Part shown: positions 51,470-61,953 of the stretch, in pieces
How the letters are laid out: the number at the start of each line of letters is the position of its first letter
Position numbering within the stretch: position 1 is the first letter of the stretch
NCBI RefSeq assembly: GCF_004217555.1
Contig: NZ_SHKW01000002.1
Span: 186,001-250,000, forward strand
Origin: Edaphobacter modestus
GTDB lineage: Bacteria; Acidobacteriota; Terriglobia; Terriglobales; Acidobacteriaceae
Length of the DNA stretch: 64,000 nucleotides
Reading direction: 5' to 3'
Translations under genes and position numbers: made by a program
The notes under the pieces: generated by a model
Databases searched by the model: none
Told to the model about the DNA's origin: nothing
Seen by the model: only the letters and a program-made list of their open reading frames with translations

Positions 51470-54400
51470 TCAAGCAGCATCCTCGGGAGGGTTTGTTTCT
51501 GCAGCAGCCGCCGGTAGGATAAAGTGGAACGTCGCGCCACGCCCGCCGTCGCCGTTAGCCCACAACCGGCCGCCATGGGACTCTACGATGGAACGGCAGA
51601 TGGCTAAACCCATCCCGCTACCCTGGGTCTTGGTGGTGAAGAAAGCAGAAAAGATCTGATCACCCTTGTCCGTTGGCAGTCCCACGCCTGTGTCACTGAC
51701 CGAGAACAGCAGGTCAGAATTCTGGAGGTGCGACCTCACCGTAAGCTCTCCGCCCGAGTCCTTCATGGCCTCGATCCCATTAAGCATGAGGTTCATGAAC
51801 ACCTGCTGCAGCTGCACGCGGTCTGCCATGATTTTGGGCAGTTGAGCAGCAAGCTCCATGCGCACGGCAATCGAGTATCCCTTTGCCTCACCTTTCAGCA
51901 GCGTGAGCATTTCGCGAATGATTCCGTTCACGTCGACCAACTCACGTTGTGGGGGAGACTTCTTGTACAACGATCGCAGACGGTTGATGATTTCCGAGGC
52001 ATGGGTGCCCGCCTCGATAATTCTTTCCGTCCCTTTGCGAACTTGCGTCAGATCGGGCGGATCGCGCTGAAGCCATCGCAAAGATGCCCTGGCATTATTG
52101 GTTGTGGCCGTGATGGGCTGTGCGAGATCGTGCGAGATAGAGGCGACCAGTTCTCCCAACCTGCTCACCCGATTGATATGTGCCAGATCGGCCTCGAGTT
52201 GGCGCAATTTCTCGCGCTCTTGTTCTGCACACTTGCGATCCTCAATGTCCGTGAGGGTTCCGTACCATTTAACAATGTGTCCATGCTGATCCCGAAGTGG
52301 TACACCACGCACCAGAAACCACCGATATTCCCCGTCTGCGGCGCGACGGAACCGGCCCTCGTCTTCGAAGACCTGTCCGGTTGCAATAGAGATGCGCCAC
52401 TTCTCGGAATGGCGCACAATATCCTCGGGATGGATCGCACGCTGCCAACCTGCGCCTGAGGTCTCCTCGACAGAAAGCCCGGTGTATTCGGTCCAGCGTT
52501 TATTTACAAATGTGTTGGAGCCGTCAGACAAGGCAGTGAAAGTCATCGCCGGAATTGTTTCCACAACGTCCCGCAGTTTTTTCTCTTGACCCTTGAGATG
52601 ATGGACGCGCCATCGATATATACCGGCCACCAGCAAGCCGATCGCAGCGAGGGCGCTCACTCGAAACCAGGTTGTTTCGTAAAAGTAAGGCTTCTGTGTG
52701 ACGTCATAGACAATGCCGGCCTGATCCCATACTCCGTCGCTATTGGAAGCTCGCACATGGAAATGATGATTGCCGGGGGGAATACCGCTATAAACGGCGG
52801 TAGCACTTGAATCCGCGTCCAGCCATTCGCGGTCTACGCCATCCAGTCGGTATTGCAGTCGAACCGCTTCTGGCGATGCCAATTCGATAGTGTCGAAATG
52901 CAATTCCACGTGGTTTGTGCCGGCCGGCAAGATCAGTTCGCGGCCAGGTGCCTGGACGGTCTTGCCGATCACAATTCTCTCGATGAAGATGGCAGGTTTA
53001 CGGTCAGTATGACGGAGCCGGGAGAATTCAAGCATTGCGACACCTTGCTCCGTTGCTACCCAAAGCCGGCCGTCTTTGGTGACGGCCATGTTCCGAAACC
53101 CGCCGCTGCATTGCGTGGAGTTCATCCCGTCCGCGCGGTTGAAGAGAGTGTACTCCGGAGGCGCGTCTCGTTCGTGCTCCCACTTCTGAAGGCTGTCCGG
53201 CATGGCCCGGTAGATGCCGTCTCCGCAAAACCACAGATTTTCCGGGGATTGGGCCATCCCTGTAATCCTGGGGGCGCCATTGAGCCGGACGACCCGATTT
53301 TCCTGAATGTGGAACGATGCCGCGGCGGGTCCAAATGCAAAGAGGTTTCCAAATCGATCCTCTCCAAACCCAAATCGTCCCGCCTCGGTGGGGAAGCTGT
53401 CGGCCGTCAAGACGGAGACGAAGCGGTCGTTCGTCAAGCGATCAATTCCCTTTGTCGTCACGACCCAGAGCACGCCCTGGCGATCCTCATAGGCAGACAG
53501 TACGTTGTTGCTCGAGAGCCCGTCGGCGGTAGTAAATCTGCGAACCTGCCCGTCCGCGACGCGGTCGAGCCCATCACTATAGGCAATCCACAGTGGACCC
53601 TTCCTGGCGGGCACAATGGCCGTGACAACGTGGTTCGTCAGCCTGTCCGGTGCTGTGACCTTAATGAAGTGTCCATTCCGGAAACGGGAGACGCCACCGC
53701 CGTGGATGCCCAGCAAAATATCATGGTTGCGATCTTCTGCAAGGGAAAATACACAGGAGTCGAAAGCATCTTTGTCCACGTATGTTTCGAAGCGGCGTCC
53801 ATCGAACCGGGACAGACCGCCGCAATAGTTGGCGACCCACAGATTGCCGTCGCTGGCTGCTAACACTGCCATGGGCTTACCGGGCGGCAGACCGTCAGCA
53901 GCAGTGAACATTTTCACGGCTTGACTCTTTAGGCGAAAAAGTCCCCGGGTCCTCGTGCCTATCCACAAATCGCCGTCGCGGTCAGAAGTCAGATACTGGG
54001 CATTGGCATCAGACACGATCAGTTGCCGGCCGGTGGCGGTAGCCTGATACAAGTCGCCAGATTGAGCGAACCGGACATTGCCCTGCGGGTCTTCATACAG
54101 GTGGAAGACGACATTTGGGTCGCCATACCCGCCGTACGGCTTCAGTCGCTCAATCGAGTCGTCTCTCTCCCGCGCCACGCCCGCCGTCGTACCGTACCAA
54201 ATCGTGCCTGTGTGATCTTCAATAACTTGAAAGATCCCATGCGGGACCACGCCCAATCGGGCCGGCAAGTCCGGATGCCGAATGATCTGCTTGCCATCCC
54301 ATTCTACGAATCCTTTGGAAGTAATTACCAGAAGGTTACCGTTGGAGGCTTCCTCGATGCGGGAAGTCCACAACTCCGGAATGATCGTTGAAAACCTGCC

Positions 54401-54931
54401 GTGGTCGAAGCGGTAGAGCCCGGTGAGCGTACCCACCCAGAGATCGCCGTTCCGGCTGAAGTGAAGGCTTTGGACTGAATCGCCATCGCCGGAACCAGGA
54501 TGATAAAGAGTGGCGACAGTGTGGCCCAGTTCACCGGAACCGCCACTCGAAATTCTTGCCAGGCCGCCTGGGGTGCCCACCCAAAGAGCGCCATCCGGCG
54601 CTTCCGCAAGCGCTCTTACAAGAATAGGCGAATCTTGTGGCAGAAACTTGATAGGCGTGAAGTGCCGCCCGTCAAAGCGGAGGAGCCCCTCCGCTGTGCC
54701 GATCCATAGAAAGCCATCTCGCGTTTGCAATATAACGTTCACCTCATTCGATAAAAGCCCATCTTCAACGGTGAAGTTTTTGCTAACGTAGCCGCTGGCA
54801 GGTTCTGGCAGGTCAAGCGCCCACGCCCGGTTGCCGATGCTAACGAGCAGCGCGACAAATACGCAGACTACCCTTACTGAGACGTGCAAAGGAAGCTTAG
54901 AGTGGGGCAGCTGTCGAACTTCGGCTACCAT
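51470..54931 (-). CDS. Hybrid propeller sensor histidine kinase
   Basis: 1153 residues. ATG 54931 with GGAGG 7 nt upstream. Signal/anchor helix (VRVVCVFVALLVSIGNRAWA); periplasmic two-component-regulator propeller repeats (TRDGFLWIGTAEGLLRFDG, DRDGDLWIGTRTRGLFRL) to about 640; Y_Y_Y domain (VRLQYRLDGVDREWLDADS); transmembrane helix (VSALAAIGLLVAGIY); PAS domain (FVNKRWTEYTGLS); HisKA with phosphoacceptor His934 in SISHDL; HATPase with LMLNGIEA, DTGVGLP and GSGMGLAI. It senses an external, often glycan-related, signal. No response regulator gene adjoins; only a fragment lies 620 bp upstream on the other strand. Confidence 0.92.
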   Translation of the reverse strand: MVAEVRQLPHSKLPLHVSVRVVCVFVALLVSIGNRAWALDLPEPASGYVSKNFTVEDGLLSNEVNVILQTRDGFLWIGTAEGLLRFDGRHFTPIKFLPQDSPILVRALAEAPDGALWVGTPGGLARISSGGSGELGHTVATLYHPGSGDGDSVQSLHFSRNGDLWVGTLTGLYRFDHGRFSTIIPELWTSRIEEASNGNLLVITSKGFVEWDGKQIIRHPDLPARLGVVPHGIFQVIEDHTGTIWYGTTAGVARERDDSIERLKPYGGYGDPNVVFHLYEDPQGNVRFAQSGDLYQATATGRQLIVSDANAQYLTSDRDGDLWIGTRTRGLFRLKSQAVKMFTAADGLPPGKPMAVLAASDGNLWVANYCGGLSRFDGRRFETYVDKDAFDSCVFSLAEDRNHDILLGIHGGGVSRFRNGHFIKVTAPDRLTNHVVTAIVPARKGPLWIAYSDGLDRVADGQVRRFTTADGLSSNNVLSAYEDRQGVLWVVTTKGIDRLTNDRFVSVLTADSFPTEAGRFGFGEDRFGNLFAFGPAAASFHIQENRVVRLNGAPRITGMAQSPENLWFCGDGIYRAMPDSLQKWEHERDAPPEYTLFNRADGMNSTQCSGGFRNMAVTKDGRLWVATEQGVAMLEFSRLRHTDRKPAIFIERIVIGKTVQAPGRELILPAGTNHVELHFDTIELASPEAVRLQYRLDGVDREWLDADSSATAVYSGIPPGNHHFHVRASNSDGVWDQAGIVYDVTQKPYFYETTWFRVSALAAIGLLVAGIYRWRVHHLKGQEKKLRDVVETIPAMTFTALSDGSNTFVNKRWTEYTGLSVEETSGAGWQRAIHPEDIVRHSEKWRISIATGQVFEDEGRFRRAADGEYRWFLVRGVPLRDQHGHIVKWYGTLTDIEDRKCAEQEREKLRQLEADLAHINRVSRLGELVASISHDLAQPITATTNNARASLRWLQRDPPDLTQVRKGTERIIEAGTHASEIINRLRSLYKKSPPQRELVDVNGIIREMLTLLKGEAKGYSIAVRMELAAQLPKIMADRVQLQQVFMNLMLNGIEAMKDSGGELTVRSHLQNSDLLFSVSDTGVGLPTDKGDQIFSAFFTTKTQGSGMGLAICRSIVESHGGRLWANGDGGRGATFHFILPAAAAETNPPEDAA

Positions 54932-55146
54932 CGTACTTCCTCCAGTTCAGTCGTCTTCCCCCTGCACATCGCCGGCCAACACACAATGCGCGAAGCGTTG
55001 GCAGGAAGCCCGTCTTCAATGGTGAAATTCTTGCGGAGATAGCTGCTGACCGGCTGGCTCGGGTCAAGTGCAAGCCCACGGCACGTGGCGATCATGATGA
55101 CGCCAGCACAAACCGCAGTTGACTGAAACTTGAGTTTTCGTTGCAT
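54925..55146 (-). pseudogene. N-terminal fragment of a paralogous propeller kinase
   Basis: ATG 55146 begins MQRKLKFQST with a signal peptide, then LDPSQPVSSYLRKNFTIEDG, which aligns with the kinase's own SGYVSKNFTVEDGLLSNE. After LPAN the match ends and the frame stops at TAG overlapping the kinase start codon. It looks like a deleted tandem paralogue. It may still be the translated leader of the kinase mRNA. Confidence 0.75.
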
Positions 55147-55555
55147 ACGGCGGTGATGGCCGACTTCTGGGATGCAGGGAAGCGGAACTCCGTGTTTCAA
55201 TTCAGGCTTTGCAAGATCGTTCATATTACTAGGCCTCGCCCATCTCCTAGCTATGCTTGGACCGAAATCTTACCGCACTGAGACCCGGTGTGCACCTGCA
55301 ACGAGGTTCGACCGCTGGCTTTCGAAGTGATCTAGTTGTGAAAAGGGTGCCAGACTTCACGTAACAACCTTAGGTGGCCCAGCAAGGAAATTCGGCGTAG
55401 ATATTTGGTGCCGCATGTCAGCCCCGGGCCTGTGGTCAAGTATCGAGACAAAATCGGCGGTGAAATATTACATAAAGATGTGATGGAATAAACGGATTTC
55501 CAGGCGTTGTGCCGTGTGCATCATAGGAGCCTACCTGTCACAGCGAGCCAGTCCA
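55147..55555. other. Intergenic region upstream of the kinase
   Basis: No gene recognised. The promoter for the kinase transcript is expected here; I could not identify a clear -35/-10 pair. Confidence 0.35.
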
Positions 55556-55681
55556 ATGCTCATTCTTGTAGCAGACGATAACGCCCTAAGCCGTGAACTT
55601 GTCAAAGCTGCTGGAAGGATCAGCCAGGTGGCGAAAAGTTCGGATTCCTGCAGATCTTTTGGTATCGCACACAGTCACTGA
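55556..55681 (+). pseudogene. Response-regulator receiver, N-terminal fragment
   Basis: ILVADDNALSRELVKAAG matches the first strand, acidic pocket (DD) and helix of CheY-like receivers. After about 22 codons the match ends and a stop follows at 55679-55681. The phosphoacceptor Asp is lost. Confidence 0.55.
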
Positions 55682-56049
55682 CTTACACGCTCAGCGCCAT
55701 CCAACTTTGGAATAAACCATAATGTGGCGCTAACGCTAATTTAGGAATTTGTACCGGCAAACGCTGTTGTCGTCACTCGGCCGAAAGTCTACAACTTGGA
55801 CACTTGCCGGTTATACAGACATCTCTAACACCGTCTGCGGTGTCAAGGCGTTTTTCGAGCGCAGGACGGCATGAACTCCGAGGAGTTGCTTCGATAGCGC
55901 TTTGGTTGAAGAACTCATCATCGATGACGAAGGCTCGCATGTAATCTGTCGGTCCGACCCAAACATCTCTCCGATCGCACGTTCGACCATGATTACTTCT
56001 TCGAACTCCCTGGTGAGGGAGCGGGATGCCCAATCAAGTGGGCGGTGAT
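55682..56049. other. Intergenic region, nothing reliable
   Basis: Minus-strand frames such as one including MRAFVIDDEFF look weakly like a regulator start, but no family can be established. Confidence 0.3.
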
Positions 56050-57104
56050 TTACTTCACACCATGTCTGTAACCAGGCTCTACCGCGTGCGAACCGAACTT
56101 CAAACTCTGCTGATAGTCATATCCCTTCCTCCACATCCAGTAGAGGCTGATGGCTAGCCTGCGGGCCATCGCCACCTTGGCGATGCGCCGGTCGCGCTGC
56201 ATGCTCAGATGGGCGTAGCGACGTCGCCAGTCGGAGTTCCAACGTACGGCAGCCTGGGCTGACTCAGCCAGCAGGTAACGTACCAGCGAACTGCCTTGCT
56301 TGGTGATGTGCCCCAGTCGCTGACGATTGGCGCTGGAGTCTTCACACGGAATGAGACCGAGATAGCTCCCGATCTGCTTGCCGCAGGCGAAGCGATCGGG
56401 AGACCCGATGACCAGCACGAAGGCCAGTGCTGTAATCGGTCCGACACCGGGATGGGTCATCAGCCGCAGTACCTCGGGCCGTTTGTGTGCCTCCTGCTCG
56501 ATGGCGGTGGTGAGCTCAGCAATGGTCCCGCTTAATCGATCCACCAGTTCCAGCAGGTCCTGGCGGCGGCGGGTGGCCCATGGAGCCAGCAGCAATGACT
56601 CCAGTTGCTGACGTCCGGACTTGCTCCACAGCGCCTTCTTGCGTCGTACACCCTCGTTCATGGCCGTGGCCTGGATCTGGCTCATGGCCCGCGTGCGCAT
56701 CTGCACCAGGCGATGCCGATGCCAGATCAACTGGCGTAGATCACGGTTCTCCGGACTCGGGACCCAGAGGCGCGGAAAGCGATCCTCCACCAGCAGCATA
56801 AGCAACAACAGGGCGTCATGCCGATCCGTCTTCTGCTTGCGTACCCGGGCCGCCTTGATCTCGGCCGCGTTTCCAATCCATAGCTCGAACTTCAACTCCG
56901 CCAGTAACCGTTCAAACCAGCGTGCATGTCCGGTAGCCTCGATCCCTACCCGCACGCTGACCTGTCTTCGTTCAAGAGCGCGATAGAAATGCTCTGCCTC
57001 TCCATCGCTGTGTTCAATCGCCGTTCACAAGTCTCGCCTGTCTCGGTATCGACATACGCTATCTGCTGAACGCTTGGGTGATAATCCACTCCTATGATGA
57101 TCAT
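56050..57104 (-). pseudogene. IS110-family transposase, one frameshift
   Basis: ATG 57104 with AGGAG upstream starts MIIIGVDYHPSVQQIAYVD. The frame is lost near 57025-57030 (TTGAACACAG for TTGAACCACAG) and resumes as VRVGIEATGHARWFERLL, with KQKTDRHDA, the DEDD-type active site, and the C-terminal THPGVGPITALAFVLVIG and LGHITKQGSSLVRYLL. One base is missing; otherwise the gene is complete. It is a different IS110 subgroup from the one at 50.1 kb. Confidence 0.9.
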
Positions 57105-57336
57105 GTTCGGCTCCTTCTCCCGAACCTTCGGTCGTCGATGCTCCAGAGTCTAACCGGCCCTGGAGCAGACAGTGTTATGAAATCAAGTAGTTCGGGTCAA
57201 GAAGATGCAACGACCAGCGAGCTCAATGAGTGAGTTACCCTGCTCTGCAGCCGCTGGGAACGCCATGCCACCAACTTTCTCGGAATTGTTCAACTCGGAT
57301 GCACGTTGATTCTCTGAGACATCTATGAGACTACTT
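57105..57336. other. Flank of the second IS110 element
   Basis: No gene. It holds a hairpin CTCCAG...CTGGAG at about 57140-57164 just upstream of the transposase, in the zone where IS110 elements encode their bridge RNA. This is positional inference only. Confidence 0.3.
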
Positions 57337-58044
57337 CTAGACCTTTTCTGCGTTTCTTGCGCAAGGCAACCGCGACGCTATCAGCAACGCGAGGCTGCAA
57401 AGTGACGACAGGACGACGGAAAAAGCGAGAGCCATGAAGACGGAGTGTCTTAGGGTTATCGAGCCTAACGCTGCACCAACAAACATCGCCACCACCGCTG
57501 CAATTCGCCGCTGCAAACGGGGATTGGTTCCGCGCGCCAGGGACGAATCCGCAGCAAGACCCGTAATGGTCAACGTCAGCACTGTCGTTGTCAGGTCTGG
57601 AATGGCTAACTTTCGTACGGCGGCATTTCTCATCCCCATCGCTATGGCAGTGAAAGCGATTATCGCGTAAAGCCGTAGGAAATGCGGAGATGAAACGACA
57701 CTATAGCCAAGTGCGGCCAGAGTTGCCCCGACTAAGAAAACAACCTCCAATGCAAAAACCGAACTCGCCGCACGAAGCTGCACCACTGCGCTTGCGCCAG
57801 CCATGATGCGGCCGCCAACCGCGGCGCCTGCAAGAAACCCCAAGAGAGCAGTGGTTGAACGAGCCAGGGACACCTGAGGTACACCCGTACTCGCAAATGC
57901 AAGAAGAACGATGTTTCCAGTCATGTTTGCTGTGAATACGTGCCCGAGAGAAAGGAAGCTCACTGCATCGACAAGACCGGTAACGGCGGTCATCCCAAGC
58001 AGCGCATATGGGAGGATCGAGTCCGCAGTCAGCGCTTTCCACAT
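57337..58044 (-). CDS. YoaK-family (DUF1275) membrane protein
   Basis: 235 residues with six hydrophobic segments. Diagnostic motifs: AVTGLVDAVSFLSLGHVFTA followed by NMTGNIVLLA, and MGMRNAAVRKLAIPDLTTTV. The family is widespread, of unknown transport function. ATG 58044; the next gene upstream on the strand is only a beta-barrel fragment, so it is probably monocistronic. Confidence 0.9.
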   Translation of the reverse strand: MWKALTADSILPYALLGMTAVTGLVDAVSFLSLGHVFTANMTGNIVLLAFASTGVPQVSLARSTTALLGFLAGAAVGGRIMAGASAVVQLRAASSVFALEVVFLVGATLAALGYSVVSSPHFLRLYAIIAFTAIAMGMRNAAVRKLAIPDLTTTVLTLTITGLAADSSLARGTNPRLQRRIAAVVAMFVGAALGSITLRHSVFMALAFSVVLSSLCSLALLIASRLPCARNAEKV

Positions 58045-58068
58045 AAATCAACACCTCTTCTCGTCAGA

Positions 58069-58191
58069 CTAAAACTTGTAGCCGACCCATAGAGCCCAGG
58101 AATTGAGGTTCCGCCCTGGATGTGTCTCCTTCAAGAAGTTACCCGCATAGAAAATTCCGTAATCGGCCTGTGCCCAGATGTACGATCGACT
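58069..58191 (-). pseudogene. Outer-membrane beta-barrel (alginate-export-like), C-terminal fragment
   Basis: SYIWAQADYGIFYAGNFLKE, then GRNLNSWALWVGYKF and stop. A final strand ending in Phe with the preceding FYAG-x-FLK is typical of alginate-export-family porins. Only the last 40 residues remain. Confidence 0.6.
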
Positions 58192-59210
58192 TGCCATCGT
58201 GCCTCTATACCTGGCCGTTGGCTCACAAATCGAGCATTACTGTTTCCAGAAGCCCTAATCAGAGTCCCGGGTACGGAATAGACGCGGTCCTGAAGACTCT
58301 GTCGTCAATAGAAAATCCAATCGGTCGAGACAGTCACCCCATGCCCCCAATCCGTTAGCATGCGCGGATGAATGTCTCTGAAGTTAACCGGACCGGGGCC
58401 GGTGTCAGCAATCACCCCAAAGTAGTTCCCGATCGGAAATCGCTTCTAGTCTTCGTTTGGAATGTCCATGGTCCTCGCCACGATTGCGCCTGCGAGCACA
58501 ACTGCAGTGACCCGGCGATCCTAGCAACGCTGGGGAGCGAGATAAATTACATGTTCCTGTAAGACGTCCTGGGGATTTATCACCCTCGGACACAGGTCCA
58601 TTGGCGACAGCGCATTCATGCAGGTTGCAGCTCATAGTCCGCTGAACGACCTGCAACTTTTCCATTTAGGTCGGAGTGTGATGTTCGAAACAGAAGAAGA
58701 CCATCGTTAGCCCACGGGCGTGCAGCTCGAGACTACAAGGAAGATGTAATTGTTTTGCTACGGCGGTGGTTGCTAGCATCGCGCTATTGGATGGCTAAAT
58801 GGACCGAGCACTCCGTCAGACTCTCAAATCGACATCGAGATTAAACGATGAGGATTACCGAGGAGATCCGTGGCGAATGCGGCGAGACGTGCAGAATGAT
58901 ATCGGGAAAAGGCGCGCCAATTTGTTGTACGTGCGCCGGTGAGGTTTATCCGTGACTCAGCCGGGCATTGCAGTTGTCGGCGTGAGCTTACTTCTCTCTA
59001 GCTTCTGACATGGCGACTAAGGCAAGGCTACGCGTCGCGCTACATGACGAGGCGAGCCCTCCCGGTGAGAGTCCGCCGCGTGGGCGGCAGCTGGAGTGAT
59101 TATTCCGAAGACGGGAATTCCAAGGATGACCAGTTTGCTTTCAATACGCTGCAAATGGCAGGGCTGCCTTCATAGATAGCCGCCAGAGCATGCACTAGGA
59201 GGACAAACAC
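58192..59210. other. 1-kb region without a supportable gene
   Basis: Several short frames occur but none has a ribosome site and family resemblance. 59066-59176 (plus) encodes a coding-like tail VRRVGGSWSDYSEDGN ending in TAG and may be the end of a lost gene. Confidence 0.35.
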
Positions 59211-59384
59211 ATGACACGCACTGACCTTGAAATCAATCAGGAAGGCATGTGGAGAACATTGGTCTTCGAACAGCAAACCACTCTCACACTCGCCGTTGAG
59301 ATGCTTTTGCGTTGCCATCTATCTCCCGAACAGATCTTGACCAAGACAGCGATGGCACTGGAAGGCTCACACCACGATTCGTGA
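59211..59384 (+). CDS. 57-residue hypothetical protein
   Basis: ATG 59211 has AGGAGG seven bases upstream, a near-ideal site. The product (RTLVFEQQTTLTLAVEMLLR and HLSPEQILTKTAMALEG) is helical and acidic-to-neutral without signal peptide. I recognise no family. It lies 115 bp upstream of the TonB-dependent receptor operon on the same strand and could be its first gene. Confidence 0.55.
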   Translation: MTRTDLEINQEGMWRTLVFEQQTTLTLAVEMLLRCHLSPEQILTKTAMALEGSHHDS

Positions 59385-59499
59385 GGTTTGCGAGGGCATG
59401 AAACCTTGATGGACGAAATTCGTCTCCAGCAAGGTCGGGACAGGTTGTTTGTATGCGCAAGAAACCTTACGCCGGTCAAAGCGCAAAAGGGTAATCAGC

Positions 59500-61950
59500 A
59501 TGAAGCAGAAACTTGCGGGTACAGCGGTCGCGATCGGGTTGCTTGCAGCGTGTGTCTCTGCTCAGAGCACCGGGCAGGCTACCGGCACCGTTGACGGTGT
59601 CGTGTTTACGGTGGATGCAAACGGGGGACATGCTGTCATACCCACTGCAAGAATTTCGCTGGACGGTCCAACCCACATCGAGGCTGAGAGTGATGGCGCG
59701 GGCAAGTTCGCATTCAATGCAGTTCCTCCTGGGGCGTACACGATCAACGCACAAGCACCAGGCTTGGCCTCAAATCGGACCATCGCAGTTACGGCGGAAT
59801 CCGCATCAGAAATAGCCTTGGAAATGAAGGTCCAAGCCGTTGTGGAGTCGACCACGGTCACGGCTAGTACAAATCAGATCGACACGAAAGAGTCTTCTGG
59901 AAGCAGCACGATCGGCGAATCAGCGGTCAGGAACATGCCGAATCTCAATGAACGTTTCGACAGCTTGCTGCCTCTCATTCCGGGCGTGGTTCGCGGCCCG
60001 AATGGCCTGATCAATATGAAAGGCGCTCAGGCCTCACAGAATGGATCGCTGCTCAACAGCGCTGACGTGACCGATCCAGCTACGGGTACATCCGCGCTCA
60101 ATGTCCCCATTGATGTGGTTTCGTCAGTGCATGTTCTCTCTACGCCCTACAATCCCGAGTACGGGAAATTCACCGGCGCGGTCTCGAATGTCGAGACGCG
60201 ACCCGGAAGCTTCAACAAATTTCGGATCTCTGCGCAGAACCTACTTCCGCGTGTGCGGAGAGTTGATGGGTCAATCATGGGCATCGCCGCGGCGACCCCC
60301 CGCGTAACAGTTTCCGGCCCGCTTGTGAAGGATCGTATTGCCTTTACCCAGTCATTTGAATATCGCTACGAACGTAATCAGGTGTATAGTTTGCCGCCGC
60401 TCGAAGCGTGGACCCGCTCCGAAAACTTCAACTCTTATACACAGATGGATGCCAACATTACGAAGAAGCAAACGGCGACCGCATCGTTTGCAATCTTTCC
60501 GCAAAAGTTTGATTTCTACGGGCTGAACACCTTTACACCGCAGGAAAGCACGCCTAACTTACATCAGCGTGGATATCAGGCATATCTGCAACACCGATAC
60601 GTTACCGATTCGGGCAACCTACTGACTTCACAGGTGAGTTTCAGAAAACTTGATGCTGATTTATTGCCAAACAGCAACGCGCCCTATCAACTTCTCGTTG
60701 AAACCACCAAGGGCGGTTTCTTTAACCACCAAGACCGAGATACAACCCGCACAGAATGGGCAGAAATCTTCCGCTCCCACCCGCGTCATTACTTCGGATT
60801 GCACGAACTCAGTGCTGGCGCAAACTTCGTGCATAGCTCCTACGATGGCCGTCAGGAATTTCTCCCGGTACAGATTATCGGGGTTGCCAACTATCCTTTA
60901 AAGCAAATTCAGTTCGGGCCAACTTCGACCTTCTCCATTCATCAAAATGAGACTGCCTGGTTCATTGGCGACAAGTGGACTGTTTCTGATCGCCTGACGT
61001 TTGATTTGGGCCTTCGCTTCGATCGGGACTCAGTCACAGATTCGGTTAACACGGCTCCTCGCGTCGGGTTCGTTCTTTCACTCACAGGTGACGGCAAAAC
61101 GATGCTCAAGGGCGGAGCCGGGTATTTCTATGACCGTGTGCCACTCAACGTTCCAGCATTTCGTTATCTACCGACGCGTACAGTGACTGAACTGAATCCA
61201 GCCGGTGAGGTCGTCGGTTCCACAAAATATTCAAACGTCATCTCTAACGGTCTGCAAAATCCACGCAGTGAAGTCTGGAACCTCGAACTGAATCGTGAGG
61301 TTGCGAGTAATTTTCTGGTCCGAGTGGGGTACCAGCAACGCAATACAGTCTACGGATACTTCGTCAATCCCATTGTGTCGGGATCAACTGGCAGCCTTTC
61401 GTTATCGAACCACGGAAGGGACATCTATAAGGAATTTCAGGTTACTGCCCTCTATCGAATTCACCGTAGCACCTTGAACACTTCGTATGTCCATTCGCGA
61501 GCGCACGGCGACCTGAACGATTTCAACCAGTTTTTTGGTAACGATCCTCTGGCCGTTATTCAACCAAATCAGCGCGGTCGCCTAACCTTTGATGCGCCGA
61601 ATCGATTCCTGGCCTGGGGAGAAATTGCCGCACCGTGGAAATTAACCATCGCGCCCGTGCTCGATATCCGCAGTGGTTTCCCGTACTCAACGGTCAACCA
61701 GTACCGCGAGTTCGTGGGGCCGAGAAATGAATTGCGATTCCCGCGTTTTGTTTCGACTGACTTACAGGTCTGGCGCCGGGTTCGCCTTCCCATAAAGGAG
61801 ACCCATGCGCGGATTGGATTTGGAGTCTTTAACGTCTTCAATCGCGACAACTACCGCGATGTTCAGAACGATCTCGACAGCTCGAGGTTCGGGCAGTTCT
61901 TCAACGGACCAAGCCGCACCTTCCACGGCAAATTCGTACTGGAGTTTTAA
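59500..61950 (+). CDS. TonB-dependent receptor with carboxypeptidase-like regulatory domain
   Basis: 816 residues using ATG 59500 (AAGGG 8 nt upstream). Signal peptide (AGTAVAIGLLAACVSAQS); an N-terminal beta-sandwich (about 30-110; GKFAFNAVPPGAYTINAQAP); plug domain (IGESAVRNMPNLNERFDSLL, INMKGAQASQNGSLL, EYGKFTGAVSNVETRPGSF); then a 22-strand barrel ending FVLEF. It is shorter than the usual 1000-1200-residue Oar-like proteins. First of a tight cluster: 3 bp to the LolA-like gene, which overlaps the flippase-like gene. The operon context suggests lipid or glycolipid transport rather than sugar uptake. Confidence 0.88.
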   Translation: MKQKLAGTAVAIGLLAACVSAQSTGQATGTVDGVVFTVDANGGHAVIPTARISLDGPTHIEAESDGAGKFAFNAVPPGAYTINAQAPGLASNRTIAVTAESASEIALEMKVQAVVESTTVTASTNQIDTKESSGSSTIGESAVRNMPNLNERFDSLLPLIPGVVRGPNGLINMKGAQASQNGSLLNSADVTDPATGTSALNVPIDVVSSVHVLSTPYNPEYGKFTGAVSNVETRPGSFNKFRISAQNLLPRVRRVDGSIMGIAAATPRVTVSGPLVKDRIAFTQSFEYRYERNQVYSLPPLEAWTRSENFNSYTQMDANITKKQTATASFAIFPQKFDFYGLNTFTPQESTPNLHQRGYQAYLQHRYVTDSGNLLTSQVSFRKLDADLLPNSNAPYQLLVETTKGGFFNHQDRDTTRTEWAEIFRSHPRHYFGLHELSAGANFVHSSYDGRQEFLPVQIIGVANYPLKQIQFGPTSTFSIHQNETAWFIGDKWTVSDRLTFDLGLRFDRDSVTDSVNTAPRVGFVLSLTGDGKTMLKGGAGYFYDRVPLNVPAFRYLPTRTVTELNPAGEVVGSTKYSNVISNGLQNPRSEVWNLELNREVASNFLVRVGYQQRNTVYGYFVNPIVSGSTGSLSLSNHGRDIYKEFQVTALYRIHRSTLNTSYVHSRAHGDLNDFNQFFGNDPLAVIQPNQRGRLTFDAPNRFLAWGEIAAPWKLTIAPVLDIRSGFPYSTVNQYREFVGPRNELRFPRFVSTDLQVWRRVRLPIKETHARIGFGVFNVFNRDNYRDVQNDLDSSRFGQFFNGPSRTFHGKFVLEF

Positions 61951-61953
61951 ACC

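Noticed and set aside
58368..58562. 64-codon plus-strand frame
   Set aside because: No ribosome site, odd composition, no family.
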